Shown: positions 1-8,532, numbered from the stretch's first letter. The stretch: DNA of 64,000 bases from Paraburkholderia sp. CNPSo 3274 (GCF_024206475.1 NZ_JAMBPR010000004.1:124001-188000); one strand, 5' to 3'. Numbers and translations: made by a program. The notes: generated from the sequence alone by a model not told the origin.

Positions 1-390
1 TGGGCGTGGCCCGCGACAGACCGTCCGGTCGCGCGCGAGCACTCGGCGCTCGATGAACTGGGTCTCTCCGAGTTCGCCGATGCCATGCGCCGCCGTGCCG
101 CGCAGACCGAAGCCGCGCGCGCACAAGCCCCCGTTGAGCCCACGCTCGATCCCACTGTCGAACCGATGCGGCCAACGAGCGAGGCCGAAGCGACCGTGCT
201 CACATCGGCAAGCGCGCCCGGCGCCGGAGCGGTGATGGGCGCGCATCACGTGGACGTTCCTGCCGCGCCCGAAGCGACGCGACCGGCAGCAGGCGTCGCG
301 CCGCAAATTCCCGACGAATTCCTCGAGTACGAGGAAGACACGCCCGAGCACCACAAGGACATGCCGGGGCAGCGGCGCACGTTGCACTGA
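1..390 (+). CDS. C-terminal part of an unrecognised protein (cut by window edge)
   Basis: An open frame runs from the first base to a TGA at 388-390, about 129 residues, so this is the end of a gene that starts outside the window. The visible part is rich in Ala, Pro and Glu, with a low-complexity linker followed by an acidic tail (EFLEYEEDTPEHHKDMPG). It looks like a disordered C-terminal extension. I recognise no domain. It converges on the flavin reductase gene with a 39-bp gap. Confidence 0.6.
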   Translation, partial: WAWPATDRPVAREHSALDELGLSEFADAMRRRAAQTEAARAQAPVEPTLDPTVEPMRPTSEAEATVLTSASAPGAGAVMGAHHVDVPAAPEATRPAAGVAPQIPDEFLEYEEDTPEHHKDMPGQRRTLH

Positions 391-429
391 GCCCGCTCGC
401 CCAAATGCGGCGTGGGTCGTGATGAGGCG

Positions 430-984
430 TCAGCGGCCGAGCTGGCGCTTGACCCACGCCGCGTAGGTATCGACGAAGACCTGCAGGAATTTGCGCGTAT
501 CCTCGCTGACGATCTCGCCTTTCTCGTTGATGCGGCTCGCGTCGTGCTTGATGAACATCTCGGGCTGACCGAGCGTCACGACGTCGAGATAGGCAAGCAC
601 GTTGCGCAGATGTTGCTGCGAGAGCGCTGTGCCAGTCGCCGCCACCGACGTGCCGAGCACCGCGCCCGGCTTGCCGCGCCACGAATTCGCGCCCCACGGC
701 CGCGAACCCCAGTCGAGCGCATTTTTCAGCCCACCCGGAATCGAGCGGTTGTATTCCGGCGTGACGAATAGCAGCCCGTCGGCCGCTTCGACCTGTTGCT
801 TGAAGCGGCGCGCCACCTCGGGATAGTCGGCGTCGTAATCCTGGCTGTAGAGCGGCAGCACGCCGATGTCGAGATACTCGAAAGTAAAATCGGGGGGGCC
901 CAGCGAAGTCACCGCGTGTGCGAGTTGCCGGTTGAATGAATCCTTGCGCAGACTGCCGACCACAACCGCGATTTTGTAGGCCAT
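430..984 (-). CDS. NADPH-dependent FMN reductase (ChrR/YieF-like)
   Basis: A flavodoxin-fold reductase of 184 residues that uses NAD(P)H to reduce FMN and often quinones, chromate or azo compounds. The N-terminal GSLRKDSFNR loop is the FMN phosphate-binding site of this family. The central PEYNRSIPGGLKNALDW segment is its most conserved motif and contacts the isoalloxazine ring. I start at ATG 984 because GAGGAAAC lies just upstream; an in-frame ATG 24 bases earlier has no ribosome site. The protein is cytoplasmic. The physiological substrate cannot be told from sequence. The neighbours are functionally unrelated. Confidence 0.85.
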   Translation of the reverse strand: MAYKIAVVVGSLRKDSFNRQLAHAVTSLGPPDFTFEYLDIGVLPLYSQDYDADYPEVARRFKQQVEAADGLLFVTPEYNRSIPGGLKNALDWGSRPWGANSWRGKPGAVLGTSVAATGTALSQQHLRNVLAYLDVVTLGQPEMFIKHDASRINEKGEIVSEDTRKFLQVFVDTYAAWVKRQLGR

Positions 985-1108
985 TTCGGTTTCCTCGGAG
1001 GCGCGCACGAAGCGCAGTGGAAAGGAAACATCATCATAGACGCCTGCGCATTCCGGCGATGCGCACGCGCTCGCTCGGGCCTGCCCGATATCGGTATCGG
1101 CGAGGTGC

Positions 1109-1169
1109 TGTGGATAACCGGGGGTAACGCGAATTTATCCACAGTTTTTGGGCATAAGCTTGTGGACAA
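1109..1169. promoter_or_regulatory. cluster of three DnaA boxes
   Basis: TGTGGATAA at 1109-1117 and TTATCCACA at 1135-1143 are perfect DnaA boxes in inverted orientation. TGTGGACAA at 1161-1169 differs from the consensus at one position. All three lie within 61 bp in the 363-bp gap between the flavin reductase and ArsC genes, about 1 kb before parA and 4.4 kb before the iteron array. They may bind DnaA and couple this origin to the main initiator, or may titrate DnaA. Confidence 0.7.
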
Positions 1170-1347
1170 CTTACGTGAAGGGCCGATGAATACGGGCCTC
1201 GCGTCGGATTCGTCTGCAGGTTAGCAAAGATGCAATTTCCATGCGTGCATGGCGGTGATTGCACCTCGTCCGTGCACGCGGGCTCTCGCGCTCGCGATTC
1301 GCTCGCTTTTGGCGCGTGAGCCATCCAACGAATCCATCCCAGCGATT

Positions 1348-1701
1348 TCAACCGAACAGCGCCGCGATGTTTTCGGTCGGGCGGCCGATCACGGCGCGGC
1401 CATCGCGTACGACGATGGGTCGCTGCAGCAGAATCGGATGCCGCACAATTGCTTCGTAGAGCTGATCATCTGTGACGCCAGGTGCATCGAGGCCGAGCTC
1501 CGTGTACTCGGTTTCGCCAGTGCGGATCATGTCGAGCAGCGGGCCGCCCAGCATCGCGTGCAGCGCCTTCAGTTGGTCGACAGTAAGCGGCTTCTTCAGG
1601 TATTCAATCACCTCGACTGGCTCGTTCGCCTTCGCGGTGGAGACCAGGTCGCAAGCCGCGCGGGACTTGGAGCAGCGGGGGTTGTGGTAGATCGTGATCA
1701 T
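1348..1701 (-). CDS. arsC: arsenate reductase (glutaredoxin-type, ArsC family)
   Basis: A protein of 117 residues, the usual length for the glutaredoxin-dependent ArsC/YfgD group. It opens with the thioredoxin-like strand and the catalytic Cys10 in YHNPRCSKSR. The family motif for oxyanion contacts follows near the C-terminus (RPIVVRDGRAVIGRP). Classical members reduce arsenate to arsenite with glutathione and glutaredoxin. There is no arsB, arsH or arsR nearby, so it may be one of the housekeeping paralogues with weak or unknown substrate. ATG 1701 is the natural start for the beta strand. Confidence 0.85.
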   Translation of the reverse strand: MITIYHNPRCSKSRAACDLVSTAKANEPVEVIEYLKKPLTVDQLKALHAMLGGPLLDMIRTGETEYTELGLDAPGVTDDQLYEAIVRHPILLQRPIVVRDGRAVIGRPTENIAALFG

Positions 1702-1920
1702 GGCGTCGGAAGTGCGAGAGGGGAGTGGTGGGTGAGCCTCGGTGAGACCGGGAATCGCTGCGATTTTACCGGGGACGCGCCGGCACGCGTGGGAAGCTTC
1801 TGCCGACGAGGCCTGACTCTCTTACCACGGGTTGCTGCCATGGGGTCGCGTGTGGGATTCGCGGTGAGATCTTCTAGTCGCACGCTCGTGTGAGACGGGG
1901 ATGCGATGGGGTAAGGCTGA

Positions 1921-1936
1921 CTTTATGCGCATAAAG
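1921..1936. promoter_or_regulatory. parS: parS-like centromere site 1
   Basis: CTTTATGCGCATAAAG is a perfect 16-bp palindrome. The same 14-bp core occurs at 2075 and 2856, always beside parA or parB. It differs from the GTTTCACGTGAAAC-type parS used by primary chromosomes. It fits the replicon-specific centromeres known for Burkholderia secondary chromosomes. Confidence 0.8.
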
Positions 1937-2074
1937 CGGTGAGGCGCGCGCGTGATCATCTTCCGGTGCGCCCGTAATCCCATCGAATCTCAACCAACCA
2001 TCGAAGGGGTCGCCGAGGCGAATTCCAGTACCGCACGCGACCGCCATGCGGCATCCACATACCCTGGCACGAAC

Positions 2075-2088
2075 TTTATGCGCATAAA
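2075..2088. promoter_or_regulatory. parS: parS-like centromere site 2
   Basis: TTTATGCGCATAAA, a 14-bp perfect palindrome flanked by C on both sides, so the outer pair of site 1 is lost here. It lies 118 bp before the parA start and upstream of the parA promoter, where bound ParB could also influence transcription. Confidence 0.8.
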
Positions 2089-2133
2089 CCTTGTCCGAAT
2101 GGCCAATTTGGCCGCGAATTACGCCAAAAATCA

Positions 2134-2161
2134 TTGAACTGAAAAACATTCCAGGTAAAAT
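2134..2161 (+). promoter_or_regulatory. candidate parAB promoter
   Basis: TTGAAC at 2134-2139 and TAAAAT at 2156-2161 are separated by 16 bp, giving a sigma-70-like promoter with a start point near 2168. The 13-bp palindrome GGCCAATTTGGCC ends 20 bp upstream at 2113 and could be an autoregulatory operator. Confidence 0.5.
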
Positions 2162-2192
2162 CCCAAGCTAATAGCAAAAAGGAGAATACCAA

Positions 2193-2855
2193 TTGGCAGC
2201 AGAGATAATCGCAGTCACGCAACAAAAGGGCGGGGTCGGCAAGAGCACGATCGCGATGCATCTCGGCGCGGCCTTTCACGAAAAGGGGAAGCGGGTTCTC
2301 GTCGTGGATGCCGACGGTCAAAACACGCTGATCCATTGGGCCAGCGCGTCAGCCGATGGTGACACCGGCATCCCGTTCCCGGTAGTCAATCTCTCCGAAG
2401 CCGGTGGCCAGATCCACCGGGAGATCAAGAAGTTCATCAACGACTACGACGTGATCGTCGTGGACTGCCCGCCGTCGATCACGGAAAAGGTCTCCGGCGT
2501 GGTGTTGCTGGCCGCTACCGTCGCCGTCATCCCGACTTCGTCCTCTCCGGCGGATTACTGGTCGAGTGTCGGTCTCGTGAAGCTCATCCAGCAGGCTCAG
2601 GTCATGAACGAAGATCTGCGCGCGGTATTCCTGCTGAACAAGACCGAAGAGAAGCGCATGCTCACCCGCGAGCTGAAGCGCGCCCTCGAAGAGCTTGGTT
2701 TCCCTCTACTCAGAACGCAGATTCCCACACGTGAGGCGTACAAGCAGGCGATGGCATTGGGCCAGACAGTTCTGCAAATGAACGACCGCGGCGCTCGCCT
2801 CGCCGCAGTGGAAGTGCGCGCATGCGCCGACGAGATTGCGGCCATGCTCCCCTGA
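2193..2855 (+). CDS. parA: chromosome/plasmid partition ATPase ParA
   Basis: A 220-residue ParA/MinD-type ATPase that drives segregation of parS-bound ParB over the nucleoid. The deviant Walker A motif KGGVGKST is at residues 12-19, and the Walker B aspartate is in VVDCPPS near residue 91. There is no N-terminal helix-turn-helix, so this is the short (type Ib-like) form. The start is TTG, supported by AAAAAGGAG ten bases upstream; no ATG fits the conserved N-terminal strand. It is followed after 24 bp by parB, with a parS-like site in the gap. The rare TTG start may help keep ParA low. Confidence 0.93.
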   Translation: MAAEIIAVTQQKGGVGKSTIAMHLGAAFHEKGKRVLVVDADGQNTLIHWASASADGDTGIPFPVVNLSEAGGQIHREIKKFINDYDVIVVDCPPSITEKVSGVVLLAATVAVIPTSSSPADYWSSVGLVKLIQQAQVMNEDLRAVFLLNKTEEKRMLTRELKRALEELGFPLLRTQIPTREAYKQAMALGQTVLQMNDRGARLAAVEVRACADEIAAMLP

Positions 2856-2871
2856 CTTTATGCGCATAAAG
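2856..2871. promoter_or_regulatory. parS: parS-like centromere site 3
   Basis: CTTTATGCGCATAAAG, identical to site 1, fills the gap between the parA stop (2853-2855) and the parB start (2880). Its place within the operon means ParB binding could also modulate parB expression. Confidence 0.8.
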
Positions 2872-2879
2872 GACCCTGA

Positions 2880-3959
2880 ATGAAACCCTCCCAATTCGCC
2901 AAAGGCTTTCAGGCTCGCCCTGATACGACGAGCAGCGAAAAGCGCACTGCACTCGATCGCCTCAACGCCATCGACGGGCTCGTCCAGGACAAGCCCAAAA
3001 CGCGCGAAGTTGCTGGGCGCTCGAGTCAGCCTGCGCTTGTGACTGGCCTTGAACCTGCCGACGAGCCTATTCTCGACGATGCACCCGGCCTCGAAAACGA
3101 GTCGATCGAATACCGCGCCTGGCGCGTCGCGCAAGGCTACCGTCCGGGGCAGATCATCGAGTTGCCACTCAAGGACATCAAGCCGAGCCCCTTCAATCCG
3201 CGTCACTTTTATCTGAAGGCATCGATCGCAGAACTCGCTGTCAATCTTGCGAAGCAAGGGCAGCAGCAGGCGATTCATGTGATTCCCGACTACGCGGCGC
3301 CGGGCAGCTACTACGTGAGCGACGGCGGCCGTCGCGTGCGTGCACTGAAAGAAGCGAACAAGGAAGTCGTCAAGGCGATCGTTGTCGACCTGCCGATCGG
3401 CATTCAGAGCTACAAGCTCGGTTACGACCTGAACGTACAGCGCGATTCGCAGACCGTTTTCGATAACGCGGTGGTGTGGAAGCGATTCATCGACGAAAAA
3501 CATTTTCAGAGTCAACGCGAACTTGCCGATCACCTCGGCCTCGACGAATCGACGGTGGCCGTTGCGCTATCGATCGGCAAGTTGCCGGAATTGGTCATGC
3601 AGGAAATGGTGGCACGCCCGGACCGCTTTGGCTCGAACATGGCCTATCAGGTCGGGCGCTATCACGGCGCGCGCGGCACCGACTCGACGCTGCGTCTCAT
3701 CAACCGCATCGTTGCCGACGACCTCAGCACGCGCCAGGTGGCGGATATCGTGAAAGGCCGGGCGAGCGCGCAGGAGAGCCCGAAACCGGCTGGGCGGCAA
3801 CGCTATGCGCAACGGCTGGAGATCAAACTGGATGGTGTCGCCGTCGGCGACCTGAAGTCATATGGCGACGACCGGCTCGAGTTGCGCCTGAAGGGACTCA
3901 CCAAAGATCGACGCGACGCGATTCTTCAGCAGATCGAGCAGATCCTGAAGACGAAATAA
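2880..3959 (+). CDS. parB: partition protein ParB (DNA-binding CTPase family)
   Basis: A 359-residue centromere-binding protein that loads at parS and spreads, acting with ParA. After a polar N-terminal tail, the ParB/Srx domain starts near residue 95 (PLKDIKPSPFNPR). It includes DGGRRVRA at 148-155, which corresponds to the GERRxRA nucleotide-binding motif of the family, with Gly-Gly replacing Gly-Glu. A helix-turn-helix follows at about 212-233 (RELADHLGLDESTVAVAL). The C-terminal part should dimerise. It is co-transcribed with parA and converges on the initiator gene. Confidence 0.93.
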   Translation: MKPSQFAKGFQARPDTTSSEKRTALDRLNAIDGLVQDKPKTREVAGRSSQPALVTGLEPADEPILDDAPGLENESIEYRAWRVAQGYRPGQIIELPLKDIKPSPFNPRHFYLKASIAELAVNLAKQGQQQAIHVIPDYAAPGSYYVSDGGRRVRALKEANKEVVKAIVVDLPIGIQSYKLGYDLNVQRDSQTVFDNAVVWKRFIDEKHFQSQRELADHLGLDESTVAVALSIGKLPELVMQEMVARPDRFGSNMAYQVGRYHGARGTDSTLRLINRIVADDLSTRQVADIVKGRASAQESPKPAGRQRYAQRLEIKLDGVAVGDLKSYGDDRLELRLKGLTKDRRDAILQQIEQILKTK

Positions 3960-3972
3960 GGTTGGAAAATTA

Positions 3973-4007
3973 GTCGACGGCTGCCATGCATTGGGCAGAC
4001 CGTCGAC
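3973..4007. terminator. strong hairpin between convergent parB and rep
   Basis: Outer arms GTCGACGG (3973-3980) and CCGTCGAC (4000-4007) enclose a second stem, CTGCC with GGCAG. A further stem, GGCCCGC with GCGGGCC, follows at 4062-4080. Neither has a long T-tract in the plus direction. In the minus direction the first hairpin is followed by AATTTTCC. They probably end both transcripts. Confidence 0.5.
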
Positions 4008-4095
4008 GATGGGGCAAGATCGTTTCACACACCCAAATCGGCCGGACAGCCCCACCGCCACGGCCCGCATTGCGCGGGCCGGCCACTCCTGCTGC

Positions 4096-5454
4096 TCAGG
4101 CAGCCCGCGTCTGGCTCAGCGTGAACGCGAGCAGATCACCATCGGTCGGTTCGCCCCAGGTCTTGCGCGCGAGCCAGTCGAAAAACGCCGTATCGGCCAG
4201 TTTCGATTCCAGCCCGCGACGACGCCAGTCGTCCCGCAAATGCGAGCCCAGCCCCGGCAGTTCATCCGTCTCAAACGACTGACGCGCAACTTCGCGCTCC
4301 ATGTCGCCCTGCTCCTCGTAGAGCGAGCGCGCTTCCTTGCGCCGATAAGCCGCGTATTCATCGAGCAGCCGCGCCTTCGGATCGTCGGCCGTCACCGCTG
4401 CCGCCGCGCCGCGGCCAACGGCCGGAGTGGCGCCTGCGGCCGTCTCGACCGGCGGCGCATAGCCCTTCTTCAACGCGTCCTTGAACAGCGCCGCGGCGCT
4501 GCGTACCGGCGGCAAGCTCGTACTGCGCATGCGCTGTTCGGTCAGTTGCAAAGCGGCGCGAATGCGGTTTTCCTCGCTGTCAGCGTAAAGCGACTGCGCT
4601 TCCTTGAGCGGAATCCCGATCTTGACCATGCGATCGACGAGCGTACTGTCGAACACATTCGGATGCTCTTCGAGCGCAAGCATCGGCTGTTTGCGCTCGG
4701 TCACGCGAAACTGGATTTCGGCCACACGGCGCCCTTCGCGATGCTCGATCAACTCGACGAAGATGTTCGTCACCGCGTTGACTTCGGCAATTGCGGGCCG
4801 CAGATAATCGCGCTTGAAATACTTGTATTCGCGTTTGGCTTCGTCGCCCGCTTCGGTGTCCGGGGTACCGGAAAGGATCGGGCGCCACCACTCCCAGGTC
4901 TCGCGCATCGTCAGATGGCTGGGGTTGGTCAGATAGCGCACGCAGATCTCGTAGAGCGCAAGCCCCGCGCTGCTGCGCAACTGACTCTGGAATTGCAGGC
5001 TCAGGCGGGCGTACTGGACCGGATCCAGCAACTTCTTCTTGATCTTCGGCGCGAACGAGAACTCCACCCAGACGCGACGGGTTTGCGGATCCTCGAGAAT
5101 TTCCGCGTCCGCAATCAGCGTGGAGATACCCCACTTGCGGCCGGGCTTCTGGCTCGACGTTCCCTGGCTCCATTCGACCTGCACCGACACCATGCGGCGC
5201 AGGTGCTCCTTCACGAGCGCCGTATCGTTCGAATCGAACGCCGAGTTGGCGACGATGTCGGAAAGCAGTGCACGGTAGGTATCGCCAGACTCGTCGGCCT
5301 GCTGGGCGACGGCCAGCAGGACGTTGAACAGCTTGCGGGTCAGCAGGGTGATCTTGCCGCTCTTCGGCTGGATCGCGATCGCCTCGACGGCCTTGCGCAA
5401 TTCCGCCGAGCTGGGGCTTACCACATCGGTCTTTTTCACGCGCTTCGTGGCCAT
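4096..5454 (-). CDS. rep: replication initiator protein, Rep_3 (RepA/RepB-like) family
   Basis: A 452-residue initiator. The N-terminal half has the winged-helix pattern of Rep_3 proteins: a start of the type ELRKAVEAIAIQ...KITLLTRKLFNVLL, then a segment where fragments LSLQFQSQLRSSAGLALYEICVRYL and REYKYFKRDYLRPAIAEVN resemble the second winged helix that contacts iterons. The C-terminal 150 residues are polar and variable. Such proteins bind direct repeats next to their gene and recruit the replicative helicase. The gene faces the iteron array at its 5' end, as expected for autoregulated initiators. No good ribosome site precedes ATG 5454. Confidence 0.85.
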   Translation of the reverse strand: MATKRVKKTDVVSPSSAELRKAVEAIAIQPKSGKITLLTRKLFNVLLAVAQQADESGDTYRALLSDIVANSAFDSNDTALVKEHLRRMVSVQVEWSQGTSSQKPGRKWGISTLIADAEILEDPQTRRVWVEFSFAPKIKKKLLDPVQYARLSLQFQSQLRSSAGLALYEICVRYLTNPSHLTMRETWEWWRPILSGTPDTEAGDEAKREYKYFKRDYLRPAIAEVNAVTNIFVELIEHREGRRVAEIQFRVTERKQPMLALEEHPNVFDSTLVDRMVKIGIPLKEAQSLYADSEENRIRAALQLTEQRMRSTSLPPVRSAAALFKDALKKGYAPPVETAAGATPAVGRGAAAAVTADDPKARLLDEYAAYRRKEARSLYEEQGDMEREVARQSFETDELPGLGSHLRDDWRRRGLESKLADTAFFDWLARKTWGEPTDGDLLAFTLSQTRAA

Positions 5455-5574
5455 GCGTCGGGTCGAGGAGAGAATTTCGCGAAAGGATACCGTCTGTGGT
5501 GATAGGCGTCTATAGGGCCTCCCTCACCATTGCCGGTGATGCGCACATCGCGCGCGTCGCTCACCGCGACACCG

Positions 5575-6932
5575 TCCCGTATCGCCTCACCTTTGGCCAG
5601 ACGCCCATCCAGCGGGGCGCTTTGCGTCATGCACGATCTGGCCGGATCCCGCTTTTCTGCTGATGTGCCAAGGGATGCCATCTGCTCCCGTATCCGCTCA
5701 CCTTAAATATTTTCATGCGGCCGGTGAGAAAAGTCCGCGGCTGGTGGCGAAATCCTGGCTACCAACCGGTCGCTGGCTAAAAAACCCGCATCGATGCGAT
5801 CGCACTGCAGCAAAACATGGTGTCATTCGGGTTAAGCGTTCAGAAAGTCCAAAATGTGGAGGTAAAGGCTGCCCGGCACGGCGATCGACGATCCAAATAA
5901 TCGACGGGGCGCCGATATGTGCCCCACGTCTCCCGAAAATTCTCACCTCTCACCGCGCTGGCTAAACACATCAATCCGCGCCCAAAGGCCGTCGTTGCGG
6001 CTGCCACGCCATAACAGCCCCCGAAAACCCTCACCTTTTGCGTCAGGGTACGGTTCCGCTGCACCGTCATGGAGCCTCCCGGAAATCCTCACCATTCATG
6101 ACACCGAAAAGAAAAACCCAATGGATTCCGTGACTTATCCACATGCGTGGCAGGCAGGGCAATGCGACATCGGCTCCTGCATTACCTCACCTCAGATCGA
6201 GACGCAAAATCCAGCCAAGTGCGAGGTTGCCGAGAAAACGCTCCTGAATAATCTCACCTAAGGCGGATTCCAACCGGGAGAAACACCACCCACGCCCCCG
6301 TAATCTCGGAGTCTGCAGCGCAGTGAACGCCGACTTTCTCCCGAATTTGCTCACCTTAGGCATGAAATCTGCAGGAAATCGCTCCTGAAAAGCCTCACCT
6401 TATCCATCCAGGCACCGACGGGCGGTGCCGATTTCGTGGCACTGCGGCAACCTCCCGAAAATCCTCACCTTTTGCCGCGAAAAGTCCTCGGCAACGTCCT
6501 GCGAGCAGCCGGCAGATCTGGACGGCTCGCGTGCAAGCTCCCGAAAAAGCTCACCTCCGGGCCCCGAAAGCGCCTATTTCGCCCGATTTCGGGCTTTGGC
6601 TCCCGAAAAACTTCACCTTCGATCTGCATTTTTTCCCGATCCTTCTCACCCCACGTGTTTTAGCCCCTCGATTTAGCCGAAAAATGGTGTCAATCGCCGC
6701 TCCCGAATCCCCTCACCGTTGCATTTCCCGTAACACCGAGGCCGAGCCCGGCCGCGCGTGACCTGTCCGCCCGCAGCCTCCCGTATCGCCTCACCCTTGC
6801 CGGGAAGTCAAGAATCCCCCCACTCCTGAACCCGCTCACGTCCTCTCCTGCAGTGGCTCACCGGCGTTCCCGAAGGCCGCCACCCATCTGTCCCGCAGGC
6901 GCTCACCCAGGGTCCCGTAAAGCTTCACCTGA
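5575..6932 (+). repeat. iteron array of the replication origin (about 20 direct repeats)
   Basis: About twenty copies of TCCCGAAAANCCTCACCTTT, all in the same orientation, start at 5575, 5686, 5931, 6019, 6077, 6175, 6242, 6339, 6383, 6453, 6539, 6601, 6634, 6701, 6779, 6824, 6846, 6868, 6891 and 6913. The best-conserved bases are TCCCG and CTCACC, separated by six bases. The last five copies are phased at 22-23 bp; elsewhere spacing is irregular (33-245 bp). The region has no gene. It lies directly upstream of rep, so the copies are presumed Rep-binding sites and this is the presumed origin. Confidence 0.85.
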
Positions 6933-7329
6933 TCGTCCGGAAAGCCCCGCCAGGTAAGGATTTGCCGTGGCGTTAACGTTTTTAACCGGTATCAAGGGTG
7001 TTTACTTTTATATCTCTCAAGCAAGAATCCCCCCGCGAGCTACCCGAGATATCCACATCCAAGGCCAACCACCGGGCAAAGTCCTCGATGCCACTCGCGT
7101 GAAACAACGGATAGCAGTAAAATCAGGCGAAAAAATCGCGCGTTAACAAGGGCTTATGAAACAAAGTTCGATTTGTTTCACGGAAAAACCGCGCCGACCT
7201 CATATCGAGGCGATATAAAGGGCCTCTTGGAGGCCATTTCGCGACCCCTGGCAATCTCGATACTCAAAAACGTAGCAAATAGAACGTAATTTGTTATTAT
7301 TCGTCCACTCCCCTGCCGAGAAGACGAAT
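6933..7329. other. AT-richer stretch next to the iterons (possible unwinding element)
   Basis: After the last iteron the sequence becomes AT-richer than its surroundings, notably at 6970-7020 (AACGTTTTTAACC and TTTACTTTTATATCTC) and 7270-7310. Such a stretch beside an iteron array is where strand opening usually happens. The segment also contains the palindrome at 7157-7180. I see no gene in it. Confidence 0.45.
7157..7180. promoter_or_regulatory. 24-bp inverted repeat, candidate KfrA operator
   Basis: TGAAACAAA (7157-7165) and TTTGTTTCA (7172-7180) form a perfect inverted repeat with a 6-bp spacer. It lies 150 bp before the KfrA-like gene. KfrA proteins of plasmids bind inverted repeats at their own promoter, so this is the likely autoregulatory site. 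Confidence 0.55.
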
Positions 7330-8532
7330 ATGCGAGACCAGGACCGCCAGGCAATCCGCGAAGAAATCGAAGAGTTGCGCAAAAACGGAGCACGCAGACA
7401 GGAACTGTCCTTACATGCCTGCAAACGCTTGTTCTTCGATTTCGAGATCAAGCCCTCGATGGCTGCCGTCCGTGAACTGACCCAAACCGGGAGCGCCAGC
7501 GACATCCCCAAGGACATCGAGCTCTTCTGGCAACGCATTCGCGCGACCTCCAAAGTGCGTGTGGGCACTGGGGCAATTCCGCCCGCGCTGGAAGAACGCG
7601 CCGGCGAACTGCTTGGCGCACTTTTCGAGGAAGCACTGGCGCTAGCGGGCGAAGCCCTGCAGGCTGAACGCACCGAATTCGAAGCCGGCCGCCTCGATGC
7701 CGAGCAGGCGACCCGGGAGGCCGAGGCTCGTCGTTCGGCCGCCGATGAGATGCTGCAACGCAGCGAAGCGCGCGTGGAAGCGGCCTATGAGCGGGTGCGT
7801 GAACTCGAAAGCCAGCTCGCCGCGGCTTCCGCGCAGGGCGTCGCGGCGCATGGCAACCGCGAAGTGCTGGTACAGCGTCTGGAGACGGAAAACGACGCCC
7901 TGCGCAAAAGGGTCGAGGCGGAGCAGACCACCAACGCGGGTTTGCGCGATCGCATCGATGGCTTGCACGAGGAAATGCGCAAGAGCACCGAGCACTACGC
8001 GCAGCAGATCAAGGACGCGCTCGCCGAGGCCGAACGGCGCGTGAAGCCCATGCTGGTCGAACTGGATTCGTTGCGCTCGATGTCGTCGACCTGGCAGGCG
8101 GCCCAGCGCGATGCCAGCAAGAAGGAATTCGATTTCATCCAGCAGCTGGCGACGGCGAAGGCCCGCGCCGACCGGCTCGACGCCGTGCTGCGCGAACGGT
8201 CCGACGAAGTGGACGTGCTCACCCGGCAGGTCACGGGATTACGCGGGCAGCAAGGACTCGACACCTCGGTCGCGTCATTGCTGTGTTCACTCGCCGCCGC
8301 GGGCAGGCTGGGCGCAACCGAACTGGCGAGCCTCGGCACCGTGGTCGATGGTCACATCGCGTTGCCGGCGCGTTGTCCTAACTGTAACGAAGGAGAGCCG
8401 GAGTTGTCCGAAGTGGACGATGGTTTCGAATTCACTTGCCCGGAGTGCGAGCACACCTCGGGAACAGGGGCGTCGAAGCTTGCGGCGTACGCGCGCTTCA
8501 TGGCGGGCAAGCATTCGCACGAACAGGCTTGA
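7330..8532 (+). CDS. KfrA-like DNA-binding coiled-coil protein with C-terminal zinc ribbon
   Basis: A 400-residue protein. Residues 1-100 resemble the KfrA N-terminal DNA-binding domain (KPSMAAVRELTQTGSASDIPKD, then a Trp-Arg helix). From about 100 to 310 there is a nearly continuous Glu/Arg/Ala-rich coiled coil with heptads. The tail has CPNC (349-352) and CPEC (370-373), a zinc ribbon I do not know from plasmid KfrA. KfrA proteins are plasmid-associated, nucleoid-like factors that repress their own gene and support partition. ATG 7330 is chosen over an upstream Met because the conserved domain starts there. It sits beside the origin. Confidence 0.75.
   Translation: MRDQDRQAIREEIEELRKNGARRQELSLHACKRLFFDFEIKPSMAAVRELTQTGSASDIPKDIELFWQRIRATSKVRVGTGAIPPALEERAGELLGALFEEALALAGEALQAERTEFEAGRLDAEQATREAEARRSAADEMLQRSEARVEAAYERVRELESQLAAASAQGVAAHGNREVLVQRLETENDALRKRVEAEQTTNAGLRDRIDGLHEEMRKSTEHYAQQIKDALAEAERRVKPMLVELDSLRSMSSTWQAAQRDASKKEFDFIQQLATAKARADRLDAVLRERSDEVDVLTRQVTGLRGQQGLDTSVASLLCSLAAAGRLGATELASLGTVVDGHIALPARCPNCNEGEPELSEVDDGFEFTCPECEHTSGTGASKLAAYARFMAGKHSHEQA

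Larger units (their letters stand above)
1702..2192. other. non-coding region upstream of parA
   Basis: This 491-bp stretch holds no convincing gene. It contains two parS-like palindromes (1921-1936 and 2075-2088), a 13-bp palindrome GGCCAATTTGGCC at 2101-2113, and a promoter ahead of parA. It is the partition-control region of the origin block. Confidence 0.6.

Noticed and set aside
3991..5502. 503-codon open frame on the plus strand
   Set aside because: It is antisense to the Rep_3 initiator gene and has no recognisable domain.
5663..6761. Short open frames within the iteron array
   Set aside because: They are built from the repeats themselves, show no ribosome sites and no coding character.
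5575..6932. Array considered as a CRISPR locus
   Set aside because: Repeats are degenerate, spacing is irregular or reduces to 2-3 bp, and no cas genes are present. The pattern fits iterons.
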